The position numbers were made by a program, and so were the translations under genes. Below are positions 1 through 11,139 of a DNA stretch of 64,000 nucleotides, piece after piece. The notes beneath the pieces are model-generated. The model made no database searches, was not told the origin of the DNA, and saw nothing but the letters and a program-made list of their open reading frames with translations. Position 1 is the first letter of the stretch; the number at the start of each line of letters is the position of its first letter. Source of the stretch: Glebionis coronaria (lineage: Eukaryota > Streptophyta > Magnoliopsida > Asterales > Asteraceae); NCBI GenBank assembly GCA_025667525.1, contig CM046882.1, positions 549,952,630 through 550,016,629 on the forward strand. Reading direction: 5' to 3'.

Positions 1-2495
1 AAAGGGAGATCTCGGTCTTCCACCGATGCAATAAATGGAAAATCTTTCTATTTGCTTGGTGCGAGTCTACCTCGAGTAGCTCAAAAGTTTGTCTTACCAA
101 TTGTCCCACCCTTCTACTTCTCATCTCTTTTCTTCAAACTCTTTGAGTTTATGGCACATGTTGAAGTGGCGTTTATTTGTTTTTCCAATGAAAACGAGAA
201 CGCCATCTTCGACCCCGGTATTTTGCATCATTAAAGGACTTAGTCCTTAATATCGGTTGCTTTTTGGGCCTTGTTTATCATGTAAGCCCCACCAAAAATT
301 GACCACACCATAATTATCCCTAAATGTTCACATTATATGGGGATCGAGTCGAGCTCATGACTCGGTAATAAAAAACGAGGTGCCTCGTGGGGGAGATCCC
401 ATGCTTATCTTTTATGCTCACTATTCACTAATAAGGGGACTTGTACCCTTTCAACTCGTTGTCTCGTGGTTGTTTGTGATTGTGTTATCTAGATCATCAT
501 CATCATCTACGATTGAAGACTCTCGTGTTCGTTTACGTGAGCCTCCATCGTTCGTTTGAAGAAGTTTTTCACGAATCCATGACATATCCTTTATTATTCT
601 AACAATTATCTTTTAGCATACTTAATAAACGGCTTTAGATATATTGTTGATCACCCTTTCCATGCTAGATCCTAAGCATTCGACTTTTCGTCTCTAGTAT
701 GGGGGTGCTCCACCTTTAGACTCGAAACATTGAGGTTTGCTTTTAGTATGGGGGGGTGAATAGGTACTTGCTTTGCTACGCCCTCACGCTTTCCAATTTT
801 CAATGTTTTGTTTTGCTAATAAGGCTAAAAATGGCCAAATTTTAAATTTTTTCTTAGTTTTTCATAAGTGTTTTTAAGACACGAATGTAGGTTTTCCGAT
901 GGCGAGAATAAGAGTTAATTTTTGACTTGATGGGCATTTGGAGCCATTAACATTCCTTAACCCGCTCAATTCAAGTTTTGCTAGACTTTTATATAGGGAG
1001 CTTTAAAACGCGAAAGTCTTAACTCTTTCGGGTTAAGAACAAGAACTTTTCGCAAGTTCCTATAATTGATCCTAGAAAGTCACTTATCAAGGGAACTTTA
1101 AAACGCATTCTCTAAACTTGAAAAAGTCCAAGAAAGTGCAAGATCCTATAGGTGGCTTGAAAACCCAAAACTTTGATTTGATATAGTCTTTATGAAAGCT
1201 AATCTAAATTTGGCTTAATTTTGACTTGCATGGCTAAGTATTCACGAGTCTCTTTAATTAGAGGTCTTTATATAGTGAAGAACGAGAGATGATAGAGTTA
1301 GACAAGTGATCATGCTAAACGTAGAACATGAAAATGTTCTTTCAAAAACTCATATGTTTTTAATTGTGGCTTTTTCTTCCCATAAGATCAATGCATTAGG
1401 AATAAATCATAATTTCAATAAGTAAGGTCGTACGATTTGAAAGGTTACTTAGCCTCTAGCGCAAGATTGTTTAAAAGTTGCTCGGGGTTGAATAGAGTTC
1501 ATAGCCAAGGCATAACTTATTGAAGCAGGACGCGAAGATTGGCGACTATCCAAAAAGGCCCTAACAAGGCATGAGGAGCTCTATTTTTGCTAAAGATCCA
1601 AAGATGATGTGAAGTATCATTATTCATAAATCAATATGAAGGATCGAGACACACGACGAAAAGCAATTACTCCCCTAAAGATCATGGAGAAAGTCTATCC
1701 AAAAAGACCCTAACAAGGTATGAGGATAAATATATCCAAGTCCGAAAAGGAGGCGGATCGTTGTATATCAAAATCCAAAGTAAAGATTGAAGAAAAATGA
1801 TGAAGTCGTGGTCCAATATGAAGAATCTCTCAAGAACGTCAAGTGAAGAAATTCCAAATATATGAAGAGAAGACCATAATTTCAAGAACGTCTTCCCAAG
1901 ATTTGAAGTATGAAGTACATGCCAAATATCGGTCCGAGAAAGGTCTCAAATCGTGAAACGAGTTATGCCAAGATATGAACTTAAGGAGATACACGAGAAG
2001 CCGTTTTAAAAGATTTTGTCCTTCGGCTAACTATTGATCAAATCGTGCTACTTTGCTTTCGGACTAATAACTACTCAAATAAGTCAATATGAATCACTTG
2101 TGATCCATGACAAATAGATAAAAAATGCTAGTAACCCATTTCTTTTTATAATAACTAGGATTGCGGGGAGAAAAAGTATTACACAATTTGGACGTATGAG
2201 TAGTGTTAGCATTGTGACTTGTACCAACAATGATCTCGTTTTTGCACTTAGCATGGAATATATGACAATCAAGGATGACGAAGTTTACTCTAAGGGACAT
2301 TTACTTGTTTCTATTCTTTGACCCTAAAAGTCACTTTTTGTGATGAAAATCATACATTATGTCTTTACACATCTTCGTAGTATATTGCAAGTCTTTTACT
2401 TTTTAATAAAGGTTAATAAAATTGAACTTTGGTGATGCTTAGATACTTTATTCTAGCATTGCGTGAGGGCACGGCAATGGCTTAGTATGGGGGAG
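1..2495 (+). mobile_element. 3' internal part of an LTR retroelement (putative)
   Basis: No long reading frame is present. A 60-codon frame at 52-234 could be the tail of a retroelement ORF but is not recognisable. The stretch contains repeated 'agtatggggg' tracts (about 693, 746 and 2484) that look like polypurine tracts. The last one (2482-2495) lies directly before a TGATAAG start that looks like an LTR end. Several short purine-rich paragraphs between 1500 and 2050 resemble each other, for example 'tatccaaaaaggccctaacaaggcatgagga' type segments at about 1546 and 1696. I infer the region between pol/env and the 3' LTR of a Ty3/gypsy-type element. Family assignment is uncertain. Confidence 0.4.
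2482..2495 (+). other. Polypurine tract before an LTR
   Basis: The run 'ttagtatgggggag' immediately precedes TGATAAGATGG. This is the usual arrangement of a polypurine tract next to the 5' end of a 3' LTR. Confidence 0.45.
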
Positions 2496-4090
2496 TGATA
2501 AGATGGCATTTATACATGATCTCATCGTTCTTTTCAGGCTTTAAATGCATAAAAATGTCATAAAATACCATATATATGCTTGTGTTTGTTTACTTGTGTA
2601 TTTTAGGTATGGATATCGTGAAAAAGACAAAAGATCACAAGTTACAAGGAAAAACGGACACGAGAAACAAAGCCGTACAAAGAACCGGGCCCTAATCATG
2701 GAAAACTCAACAAATACCCTTGAAGACTTGAAGACAAACAAGATTGATCCTCAATTATTGAAGAAATGACACTTAAAACCCTTGTATATTAATAATTACA
2801 AGTTTGGTCCCTTAAGTTTGTCAAAATTACACAAAAGGTCCCTCAACTTTGAAGAAATGGCAAGATTAGTCCCTCAACAATTTCAAATTGTCAAATATGG
2901 TCCCTCATCAAGCCAAAGATACATTGAAGACCTTTGAAGATCAAAAATGTCCAAGATCAGTCCTTCAAAAATGCAAAAGTTCCAAAAATAACCCTTAATA
3001 CACCTTTTGGAAAGTTTTGTGCAAAAAATGTCAAGTTGTGAAAGTTGTTACAAGTATATTTGGACGCTGACAGACTTTTTAACACAAGTGACAAAAGAAA
3101 GGAAAAAGAAGGGCTAAACATGGGCACTGAAACATTCAAACTCCAAAAAATGCGCCAAACACATCCCATTCCCCCAATTTCGGATCAAAAGGTGTTACTG
3201 TTCACCTTTTACCACCCAGATTTACATCACTTAAAACAAAGGGTAATTTGCAATTACCTTGGCACACGTTTGATTCACACATGCAGAATCACATCCCACA
3301 CACAAAACCCTCATCTCCACTCACCAATAGGCCCCACCATTCAACACGTCACCCAATCAGAATGCAACTTACCCTCCAAGTAATCCTATGTGGCAAAATA
3401 ACAGCCAAGACTCATTGCTTCGTTCCAAAGCTAAAATGAACAGCCTTGATCAATTTGGACAGCTCAAATTCAGAAAACGTCTAGAAGTACTCAAGGGCAT
3501 TTTAGAGAAATCACATCTAGGGTTTGTGAATAGTGTAGCCAGGCATTTGCCTATAAAAGGAGACCTCAACATGTGAGAGTCCCTTTGTTCCAGATTTAGG
3601 CTATCAATCTTTGTAATTCCTTTTTAAGTTTAATAAAATTTGAATTTCTGAAAATATTGAATTCTCTTTTTGATTTGATTAAAAGTTGGTGTTTGAGTAG
3701 CCTAATTCTGAGTTCCATTTGATTGTTAAGGCCTACCTTAATCTTGTGGTTAAGGCACGTCTTGGTTCATAAGGTTTTTAAGGGTCAAATACCTTGAAAT
3801 CCTAGGTTCTGTTTTGGCTTATTTTGTGTACTAACCCTTGACCATTTGCTATAAGCTCTTACAAGCTTGTTGACACCAAGCTTGTGAAGGGATTAGAGCC
3901 CTTGGTTGAGTTGTTTGCTTCTTGTGTTGAAGATATCAAGTCCTTGAGGTTCTACTTTGAACCATCAACCAAGGCAGTTTGCATCATCTTTGTTGAAGTA
4001 CCTTGGTCTTGTTCTAGTTGTTGAACAAGGTCCAAGGAGCATAGCTGGCTCTCCTAGGAAGTTATGGAGAGCAGGTATAATCCCTTGTTA
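2496..4090 (+). repeat. Probable solo or 3' LTR (right boundary uncertain)
   Basis: The segment starts with TGATAAG after a polypurine tract. It has a TATA box (ctataaaagg, 3551-3560) followed by AATAAA at 3632-3637, which is the order expected of an LTR promoter and polyadenylation region. No second copy lies in the window, so the right end cannot be fixed by comparison. About 4090 is a guess based on where the sequence character changes. The short ORFs inside (for example 3045-3383) show no protein-like features and were left out. Confidence 0.4.
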
Positions 4091-7000
4091 AAATTCCTCT
4101 CAAAATTTCATGATTATGACTGTTTTGAATTTGGTGCTTTGATTTTGAGTATTTGTGTTTGTGCTGGTAATTTTTGAGTTTGATTGTGTTAGTTGCTATT
4201 GTTTAAGTGTTTTTGATCATTCAAATCAGTAGGTTATTAGTTAAAATCACAAGTTTCTTTGTTAAGTGCTTGATTAAGGGTTGTTTGGGATTACTGGTTA
4301 TCAAGGCCTTGTGGCCTTGGTTCTTAGGGTTTGGGTGGTCTAAACAAGTCCTAATACACAAGTTTTAGCCATTGGTTTACTTTCTGAAAGTTTGGAAAAG
4401 GGATTTTTAGTTTTGCAAAAATCTGATAAAAGTGGTTTTGAATTTGGTCAAACACATCAGATCCAATAACTTCTTTGTTAGTTGGATCTAAGGTCTGAAA
4501 TCAGGATTGGGAATAGTTTGGGTGATAAGCTTTCTATTGGTTATCTGCTTGTTGAATTTGGTGGCTTATTGTGGTTTTTATAGCTTATCAAAGTTTGCTG
4601 AAGTGGTCATTTGCATCAGCAAAGTGACCACCTCATTTGGTGTTGCCTTGTGATTTCTAGTATTAAGATTGCTGTTTTGTTGCTTGGATTCTATTTGTAT
4701 GCTGCTTGTGAGAATATTTGGCTATTTTGATTGCTTTGTTCATAGCTTATAAGCCCACTGGCTTATTGGCTTATTTGTGCCAAAACACATCAAGTTTACC
4801 CAACTGGTAAGCCTTGATTCACAAGGTTTGCACTCAAACCTTGACCAGCAGGGTGAAAAACAAGTCCTTACACTTCATTAAGTCTGTCAACGCCTACTTT
4901 GTTCCTGTCAGCGTTTGATTTCAACTTATCAACGTTTGACTTTTGGTCAAACTTGGTTTCTAAGCTTATTGAATCTGTTTTGCTTATTGGTACATGCAAC
5001 AACTTATCTTTTGTAATAGAAATCATTTTTCTCAGCTTAATATCAAATCTTGAAGGTTACAAGTCTTTTGGTTAAGCTTTTGCTAGAAAACTAGCTTATT
5101 TGGCTTTTTCAGCCAGCTTATCTGTTCTTACAGCTTATTCTACTTGGCTTTTTGTGATTTTCTTGATTGATTATTCTTAGTTAAGCTATTTGTGAGCTTT
5201 TGCAACAAACTAGAGCTTCTGAGGTTCCTTATTTCTCAATCCCGACTATTTTGTCGTTTTGTGAAATAATACTTTGCTTATTTCTGGCTTATTGAGTGAG
5301 CTTTTTCAAAATTTCTTTTTACAGATCTCATAAGAATCCCAAAAGAAGGTTGTGTGTCATATTAGAGCTTATGGCATTAGCTTATGGCTTAATGGGCTGA
5401 AAAGCCCAATAAGAATAAGCTGAGTGTTAAATAAGCTGTTATAAGCTCATTTTCAGCTTTTGGGCCTTTAGAGTTTTGTTCTTAGAATTGAATTTTAAGT
5501 CAGATAGGGCTTTTCCAAGTCAATTGGGCCAAGTTTGACTTTTTGGGCCCAAAAGCCCAATTTGGTTGACTGTTTTTGGTTTTGGCCCATTTGAGGGCCC
5601 AATAGGGGTATTTTGGTAATTTCACTTTGATTTTCTGATTATTTAGGTTAAAATAAGCTAGTTTGCAAGTTTTTAGAATTTTTTATAATTTTTGGATTTT
5701 TAATATTATTTTATTATTATTTTTCAAATTTCACATTTTCCAACTTTTTACATTTTTCATAGGTTAATTACATTAAAACAGGAATTTTGCAACTTTTAGA
5801 ATAATTTTATCTCTTTTAGATTAATTTTTATAATTATTTTAAGTTTTAATAGTTTTTAAATCATTTTAAATAGTTTTTATTAGTTTAAAAATTTCTAAAA
5901 ATAGTTTTTAATCTTTTTAGGTCATTTTAGAGGTTTACCAATTGAAAAATCTTTATTTAGGCTTTTTGATAATTTATTTGATTTTTATGTCTTTAATTAG
6001 CATTTAAAAATTGAATATTTAATTATTTTAAAGATTTGAAAAAGTTTTGATCATTGGTAAACTCTTAGTTTATTTATTTTGAGTTTTGGTGAATTTTTGG
6101 TAATTTTTAGAATTAATTTTTATTTTTGTGGTTTTTAAGGTTCTACGTTTTAACTTTCTAGTAGTACTTATTTTTATTTTTACGTCTTCGTCATCTTCTT
6201 TTCTCATCCCCTTCTAAACCAATCATTAATCACAAACATTTAACAAATTTCTCACACACATATACCTCCTTGGGAAACGAACTTTCATTTCATTAAGGGT
6301 CATTAACACTTGATTTTTCCTAAAGTCATTTGTTTGATACTTACCACTTTTACGCCTTTTCCCTAAAAGATCGTATTTTACCACAATCAGTTCATCTTAC
6401 CAAGTAAGGTATAAAAGCAAAAATTTCTAGCCAAATTTTCATATTAAGACAATTATAGCACATAATACATATGTGAAATTTGAGGATTGTCACATTAAAC
6501 CATGTTATTATGTAGTTAAACATAAATAGAATGATAAAAATGATAACTTGAAGTAAAAAAAACAAAAAAAATCGATCATTATTTATGGGTAATATAAGGA
6601 AGTTAAGTTAAAAAAAATGATTAATTTAAATAAAAAACCATAAAAATAACATGGTTTATGAGTAAATATGGTAATATTGAAAACTTAAGGTTAAAAATAG
6701 TATGGTTTCCTTGTATGAATACCTTACAAATGTCGAGAGAGATATGGGAGGCTAAGTTAAAAAAAATGTATGAATGAGTTTTGTTGGTGTATTTATAGGC
6801 GTGTCATAAAATGGTTGGTATAGAATGTGTGAGTATTTGTATAGATGTCTGTATGTATGTACTAATAAAATGGTTATGTATGAGTGTATTTTTTTGTACC
6901 TATAAATAAATATGTATAATGGTGCAAGCTAAGAAATAGGAGGACAAACATGCTGTAGGTGTAGGGATTTGCATAAACATTTTGTCTAAGGTTAAGTTAC

Positions 7001-7628
7001 TGTTATGCCCTTTCTTTTACTATATATGTTTTTAGTAAAAATGATATATTAAACTCTTAAACGTTGTATGCGTATAACGTGGATGTTAGCATACATTATC
7101 TGAGAAAAAAGGACACACACTCACACATACATTCCTTTTCAATTTTACACTCCTAAACCAAAGGGTAAATAACTATTTTTTCAACTTAAATTCAAACTAA
7201 CAACAAATTTCATGTTATATTTCCTAAAAGTATACCTTTTTACTACTCTTTTGTACCTTAACTAGCTGATTATGTAATTTTTATGCTATCTCTGTTTTAA
7301 GCTTCAAGTTTAGGTACATCTCGATTCAATGTTGGATATTTGAAATTTCAAAACTCAAAAATGTTAACCAAAATTTCGGATATCCGTAATTTTGAATATT
7401 TGCATAGAAGTTTTTTGATATTTACATTCAACTAAAGTTAACCAAAATTTAGGATATCATTCCCAAGTATGATCCGTAAAACCATTTGTTGTCAGTCGGT
7501 CTGTGAGAACGCACTTGCTAGACCAATGGAGCTTGTTAGTAAAGACACACCCAAAACACTCCACCTGAGAGGCAAAAGCAAATAGACTTGTAAAATGTTA
7601 ACCAATAAAGTCAAATTACAGAAGAATA
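4091..7628. other. AT-rich stretch without genes
   Basis: No supported gene was seen. From about 4550 to 5480 the motifs 'agcttatt' and 'ataagc' recur very often; the same motif reappears at 9010-9650, 12180-12230, 13550-13620 and 16705-16750. From 5640 to 6180 the sequence is strongly T-rich. 7320-7440 contains 'ggatat' and 'aaatttc' words that recur at 10470-10530. These look like decayed repeats or intergenic DNA. Confidence 0.5.
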
Positions 7629-8190
7629 CATGTAAGACAATAGACTATAAATTGGATTAGGGTAAGCATCTCATTTACCATTGTTGATCTTTGTAAATGT
7701 TATTGACATAATCAAATAAAGAAAAATGTGTATAATATAAATACGCCTATCTCATATATGACTTTACCAAATTTCAAGGTCCAACACACTATTTGTACCC
7801 GTTTTTAAGGCCCAACATACTTCCAATACCATAAGTCTATTATTCAGTTCACACTAAGAGTAAAGTTTTATAAAGAGATTCACATTAGAACACACTTTAA
7901 GCTATATAGTTGAGTACTTACTTTATTCCCTCTTTATTAGTAACAAAACCCCATAATAATGCTCCAAGAAGTATTGTTACATAAGTCAAGACCGCCATGA
8001 GATTCTATTTCGTAAAAGAGAGCTTCAAATCGTCTTGAGTGACTAGTCCTAAATAGGACGTAAGCATGAGCTACGTGGCCACTCCAACGGCTCCGAATCC
8101 GGCGCATACAAGCAGACTATACTATAACCATCCCATTCCAATAGCCGAAAGTCCATCATCGACTGTATATGTTGCTCTTTCATCTTCCAT
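7629..8190 (-). repeat. Triplicated segment, copy A
   Basis: The segment begins 'catgtaagacaatagacta' and ends at the start codon of an MFS exon remnant. The same layout recurs at 8279-8913 and 10574-11139. Copy A resembles copy C more than copy B: A and C share the wording around 'taacaaaaccccataataatg' that B lacks. Confidence 0.75.
7922..8190 (-). pseudogene. SV2-like MFS transporter, first-exon remnant (copy A)
   Basis: Read on the minus strand from the ATG at 8188-8190, the exon encodes a product resembling the N-terminus of plant synaptic-vesicle-2-like / organic cation transporter-type MFS proteins: an acidic start, then a Y-T-V-D-D-G-L-S-A-I-G-M-G motif, a first membrane segment and an S-Y-L-G-x-x-T-Q-D segment. 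It ends at a GTAAGT donor (7921-7916). The exon has decayed: the R-R that should close the motif-A loop is lost and in-frame changes are present. No downstream exons are visible, so this is a gene fragment. Copies B and C (8651-8913, 10871-11139) share the exon and its intron start. Confidence 0.6.
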
Positions 8191-8278
8191 CTATATAAAC
8201 CAACATTGTAAACCAGTGATAAGCACGATGATTAAGGGAACTATTGTTTGACAAGCTGAGTAGTAAAAATAATGGCAT

Positions 8279-8913
8279 CATGTAAGACAATAGACTATGA
8301 TTTTGGTTAAGAACATAACATTTTACTGGTTTGTAACCAAGTTTTATACTACATACAAATTCAATTATAACACTTTCAATACATACAAATTCACATTATA
8401 ACACTTAATTTTGGTTAGGGTATGCAGCATCTCATTTGCTACCAGTGTGTTGATCTCTGTAAATGTTAAGAAGATATAAGCCAATGAAGAAGGAGATGTG
8501 TAATAAATAGGCCCATATGAATCACTTTACCAGTTTTCAAGGCCCAGCACACATAATTTGTACCAGTTTTTAAGCCCAACAAACTTTCAATACCATAATT
8601 AAGTCCATGAAGCAAAGTTTTATAAACAGATACATGATTCACAATAGTACCTTCTTCCCCATTTGTCTGCAACACACCCCCAGAATATAGCTCCAACCAA
8701 TATAGCTGCGAAAGTGAAGATAGCCATGAGATTCTGGTCGGTAAGCGAGAGGTTCAATTCGTCCTGAGTTGTTGGTCCTAAATAGGACGTGGGCATCAGC
8801 TGCACGCCCACTCCAAGAGCTCCAAATCCGGCGCGTACAAGGAGACCATACTAGAACCAGCCCATTCCTATAGCCGATAGTCCATCATCCATTGTATACG
8901 TTTCATCCTCCAT
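8279..8913 (-). repeat. Triplicated segment, copy B
   Basis: This is the middle copy of the segment described at 7629-8190. It shares the 'catgtaagacaatagactat' border and the intron-plus-exon layout, but it is more diverged from A and C in the exon. Confidence 0.75.
8651..8913 (-). pseudogene. SV2-like MFS transporter, first-exon remnant (copy B, best preserved)
   Basis: The minus-strand exon starts at the ATG 8911-8913 (M-E-D-E-T-Y-T-M-D-D-G-L-S-A-I-G-M-G-W-F). It continues through a hydrophobic segment to F-W-G-C-V-A-D-K-W-G-R-R, the classical MFS motif A loop between membrane segments 2 and 3, and ends at a GT donor (8650-8649). Family knowledge: SV2-like plant transporters move organic cations or nicotinate-type substrates across membranes, but the substrate cannot be read from one exon. 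A single in-frame stop (TAG) follows W-F at about 8853, so even the best copy is broken. The 60-bp minisatellite at 9011-9655 lies directly upstream, where a promoter would be. Confidence 0.65.
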
Positions 8914-9010
8914 CGATATTAACCAACATTGTATATCACTTATAAGCACAATGACAAGCTCAATACTACAAATCCTAAAAAGTTCAAGCAATATATATGT
9001 AAAAACCAGT

Positions 9011-9655
9011 TTCACGATATTGGAGCTTAACATAAGCCGAAAACATGCAAACGACCAAAATCAGCTTATTTTCACGATATTGGAGCTTAACATAAGCCGA
9101 AAACACGCAAACGACCAAAATCAGCGAATTTTCACGATATTGGAGCTTAACATTAGCCGAAAACATGCAAACGACCAAAATCAGCTTATATTCACGATAT
9201 TGGAGCTTAACATAAGCCGAAAACACGCAAACGACCAAAATCAGCTTATTTTCACGATATTGGAGCTTAACATAAACCGAAAACACGCAAACGACCAAAA
9301 TCAGCTTATTTTCACGATATTGGAGCTTAACATAAGCCGAAAACACACAAACGACAACCTATCACTCTAGGATTATTACAACAACTTATTTTCACGATAT
9401 TGGAGCTTAACATAAGCCGAAAATGCGCAAATGACAATCTATCACTCTAGGCTTATTACAACACCTTATTTTCACGATAATGGAGCTTAACATAAGCCGA
9501 AAACACGCAAACGACCAAAATCAGCTTATTTTCACGATATTGGAGCTTAACATAAGTTGAAGACACGCAAAAGATAATCTATCACTCTAGGCTTATAACA
9601 ACAGCTTATTTTCGTGATAATGGAGCTTAACATAAGCCGAAAACACGCGTATGCC
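9011..9655. repeat. 60-bp minisatellite, about ten units
   Basis: A 60-bp unit (core 'ttcacgatattggagctta' plus 'cataagccgaaaacacgc') is repeated head to tail. Units at 9011, 9071, 9131, 9191, 9251 and 9311 are in exact 60-bp register. Later units near 9390, 9472, 9531 and 9612 are interrupted by a 'ctatcactctaggcttatta' type insert or carry base changes. Because 60 is a multiple of three, long repetitive reading frames open on both strands; they are artefacts of the period. Confidence 0.95.
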
Positions 9656-10573
9656 GTTAACGCACCGTAAACAAACACAACTTTACGCGCGCGAAACGAA
9701 TTCGTAACCTAACCAACGCGCGTAAATCGATGACAATAAACTGCTAAATCATTCAAAATATGTAGATCGAACCAAATGATAGTAGATTGACATGATTTAT
9801 AACATGTTAATTACAACTAATGGATTTAATCGTTAGTTAAACAAATATAAAAGCATATATCAATAAGCTGGTAAAACAGAGTTGCTTACATGACGTAACA
9901 TAATATTTAAAAGTTTAATCCTCGTTTCGTTATGATTTACCGTTAAAAAAGTCGAAAAGAGTTTGTTAATTGAAGCTTAATAACACATAAAAAATATATA
10001 AAAGTGACGTCATCGTGCAATTAAGGTAAAACATAGTAGAAAAATGTTAACTTTATGGAAATAGAAGATAAAATATGTTTTAATTTTGGAAATTAATTTG
10101 AAAAAAGTAGTTGGTTAGAGAGTATACCATCGCTGGCTTATTAGTGTAAAAATGAAGATGTGAGTGTGTGTGTGTTTTTTTGGTGATGTATTATTTATAT
10201 ATAAGTGAGTGTATGTATGTATGTATGATGCAATGTGTGTATTTTGTGTAATGATGATTTATTGGGATATTTCTGTATGTTGCATCACTAACAGAAAAAT
10301 AAGGACATGCAAGACTGCATGTGTTTTAATGGTGATGTGCCTCTTCATTTTATTCATGGGTACTTTTAGTCATGTACCAATACGTGACTATTTTTACTTT
10401 ATACAAAATAATTATATGCGTTAAAAAGCTTTCAAAATCGTAATTTAGTTAGACCCATTATTTAGTTAGGTTTTCCAAATAGATATCCGAAATTTTGGAT
10501 ATATGTTTACAATTCGGATATCCGAAATTTCGTTTTAATGTTAGGCCGATTATACGACGGTTTTCTTTGTGAT
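9656..10573. other. Stretch without genes
   Basis: It starts with a CpG-rich patch (9640-9735, many 'cgcgcg' and 'acgcg' words) and then becomes AT-rich. A short TG-rich tract lies at 10160-10180. No gene or element end was recognised. Confidence 0.5.
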
Positions 10574-11139
10574 CATGTAAGACAATAGACTATAAATTTG
10601 ATTGGGGTATGCATCTCATTTACCATTGTTGATCTCTCTAAATGTTATAGACATAAGCAAATAAAGAAGAATGTGTATAACAACAATATAAATAGGCTCA
10701 TATGATATATGACTTTACCAATTTCAAGGTCTAACAAACTATTTGTACCAGTTTTAAGGCCCAACACACTTTCAATACCATAAGTCCATTCTTCTGTTCA
10801 CACTAGAACTAAAGTTTTATAAAGGGATTCACATTCTAACACATTTTACTCTATATATTTGAGGACTTACCTTCGTCCCTACTTATTAGTAACAAAACCC
10901 CATAATAATGATCCAAGAAGTATTGTTACATAAGTCAAGACCACCATGAAATTCTATTCCGTAGGAGAGAGCTTCAAATCGTCTCGAGTGGCCAGTCCTA
11001 AATAGGACGTAAGCATTAGTTATGTGGCCACTCCAACGGCTCCGAATTCGACGTATACAAGAAGACTATGTTGGAACCATCTCATTCCAATAGCCGAAAG
11101 TCCTTCGTCCATCGTATAAGTATGTCTTTCATGTTCCAT
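10574..11139 (-). repeat. Triplicated segment, copy C
   Basis: This is the third copy, beginning 'catgtaagacaatagacta' like A and B. It is close to copy A over the whole intron-plus-exon length and lies about 2.9 kb away from it. Confidence 0.75.
10871..11139 (-). pseudogene. SV2-like MFS transporter, first-exon remnant (copy C)
   Basis: The minus-strand exon runs from the ATG at 11137-11139 to a GTAAGT donor at 10870-10865. The frame reads like copy A, but a stop codon lies in the motif-A loop (N-K-stop-G-R-R). It has the same 269-bp length as copy A, which argues that A and C descend from one recent common copy. Confidence 0.6.

Noticed and set aside
3045..3383. 112-codon plus-strand ORF in the first LTR
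   Set aside because: Overlapping frames, no domain, and located in a putative LTR promoter region.
8951..9370. Repetitive open frames on both strands over the minisatellite
   Set aside because: A 60-bp period keeps any stop-free unit open; there is no start context or homology.
9011..9655. CRISPR-like array
   Set aside because: Units are contiguous 60-bp tandem repeats without unique spacers, and the DNA is plant nuclear.
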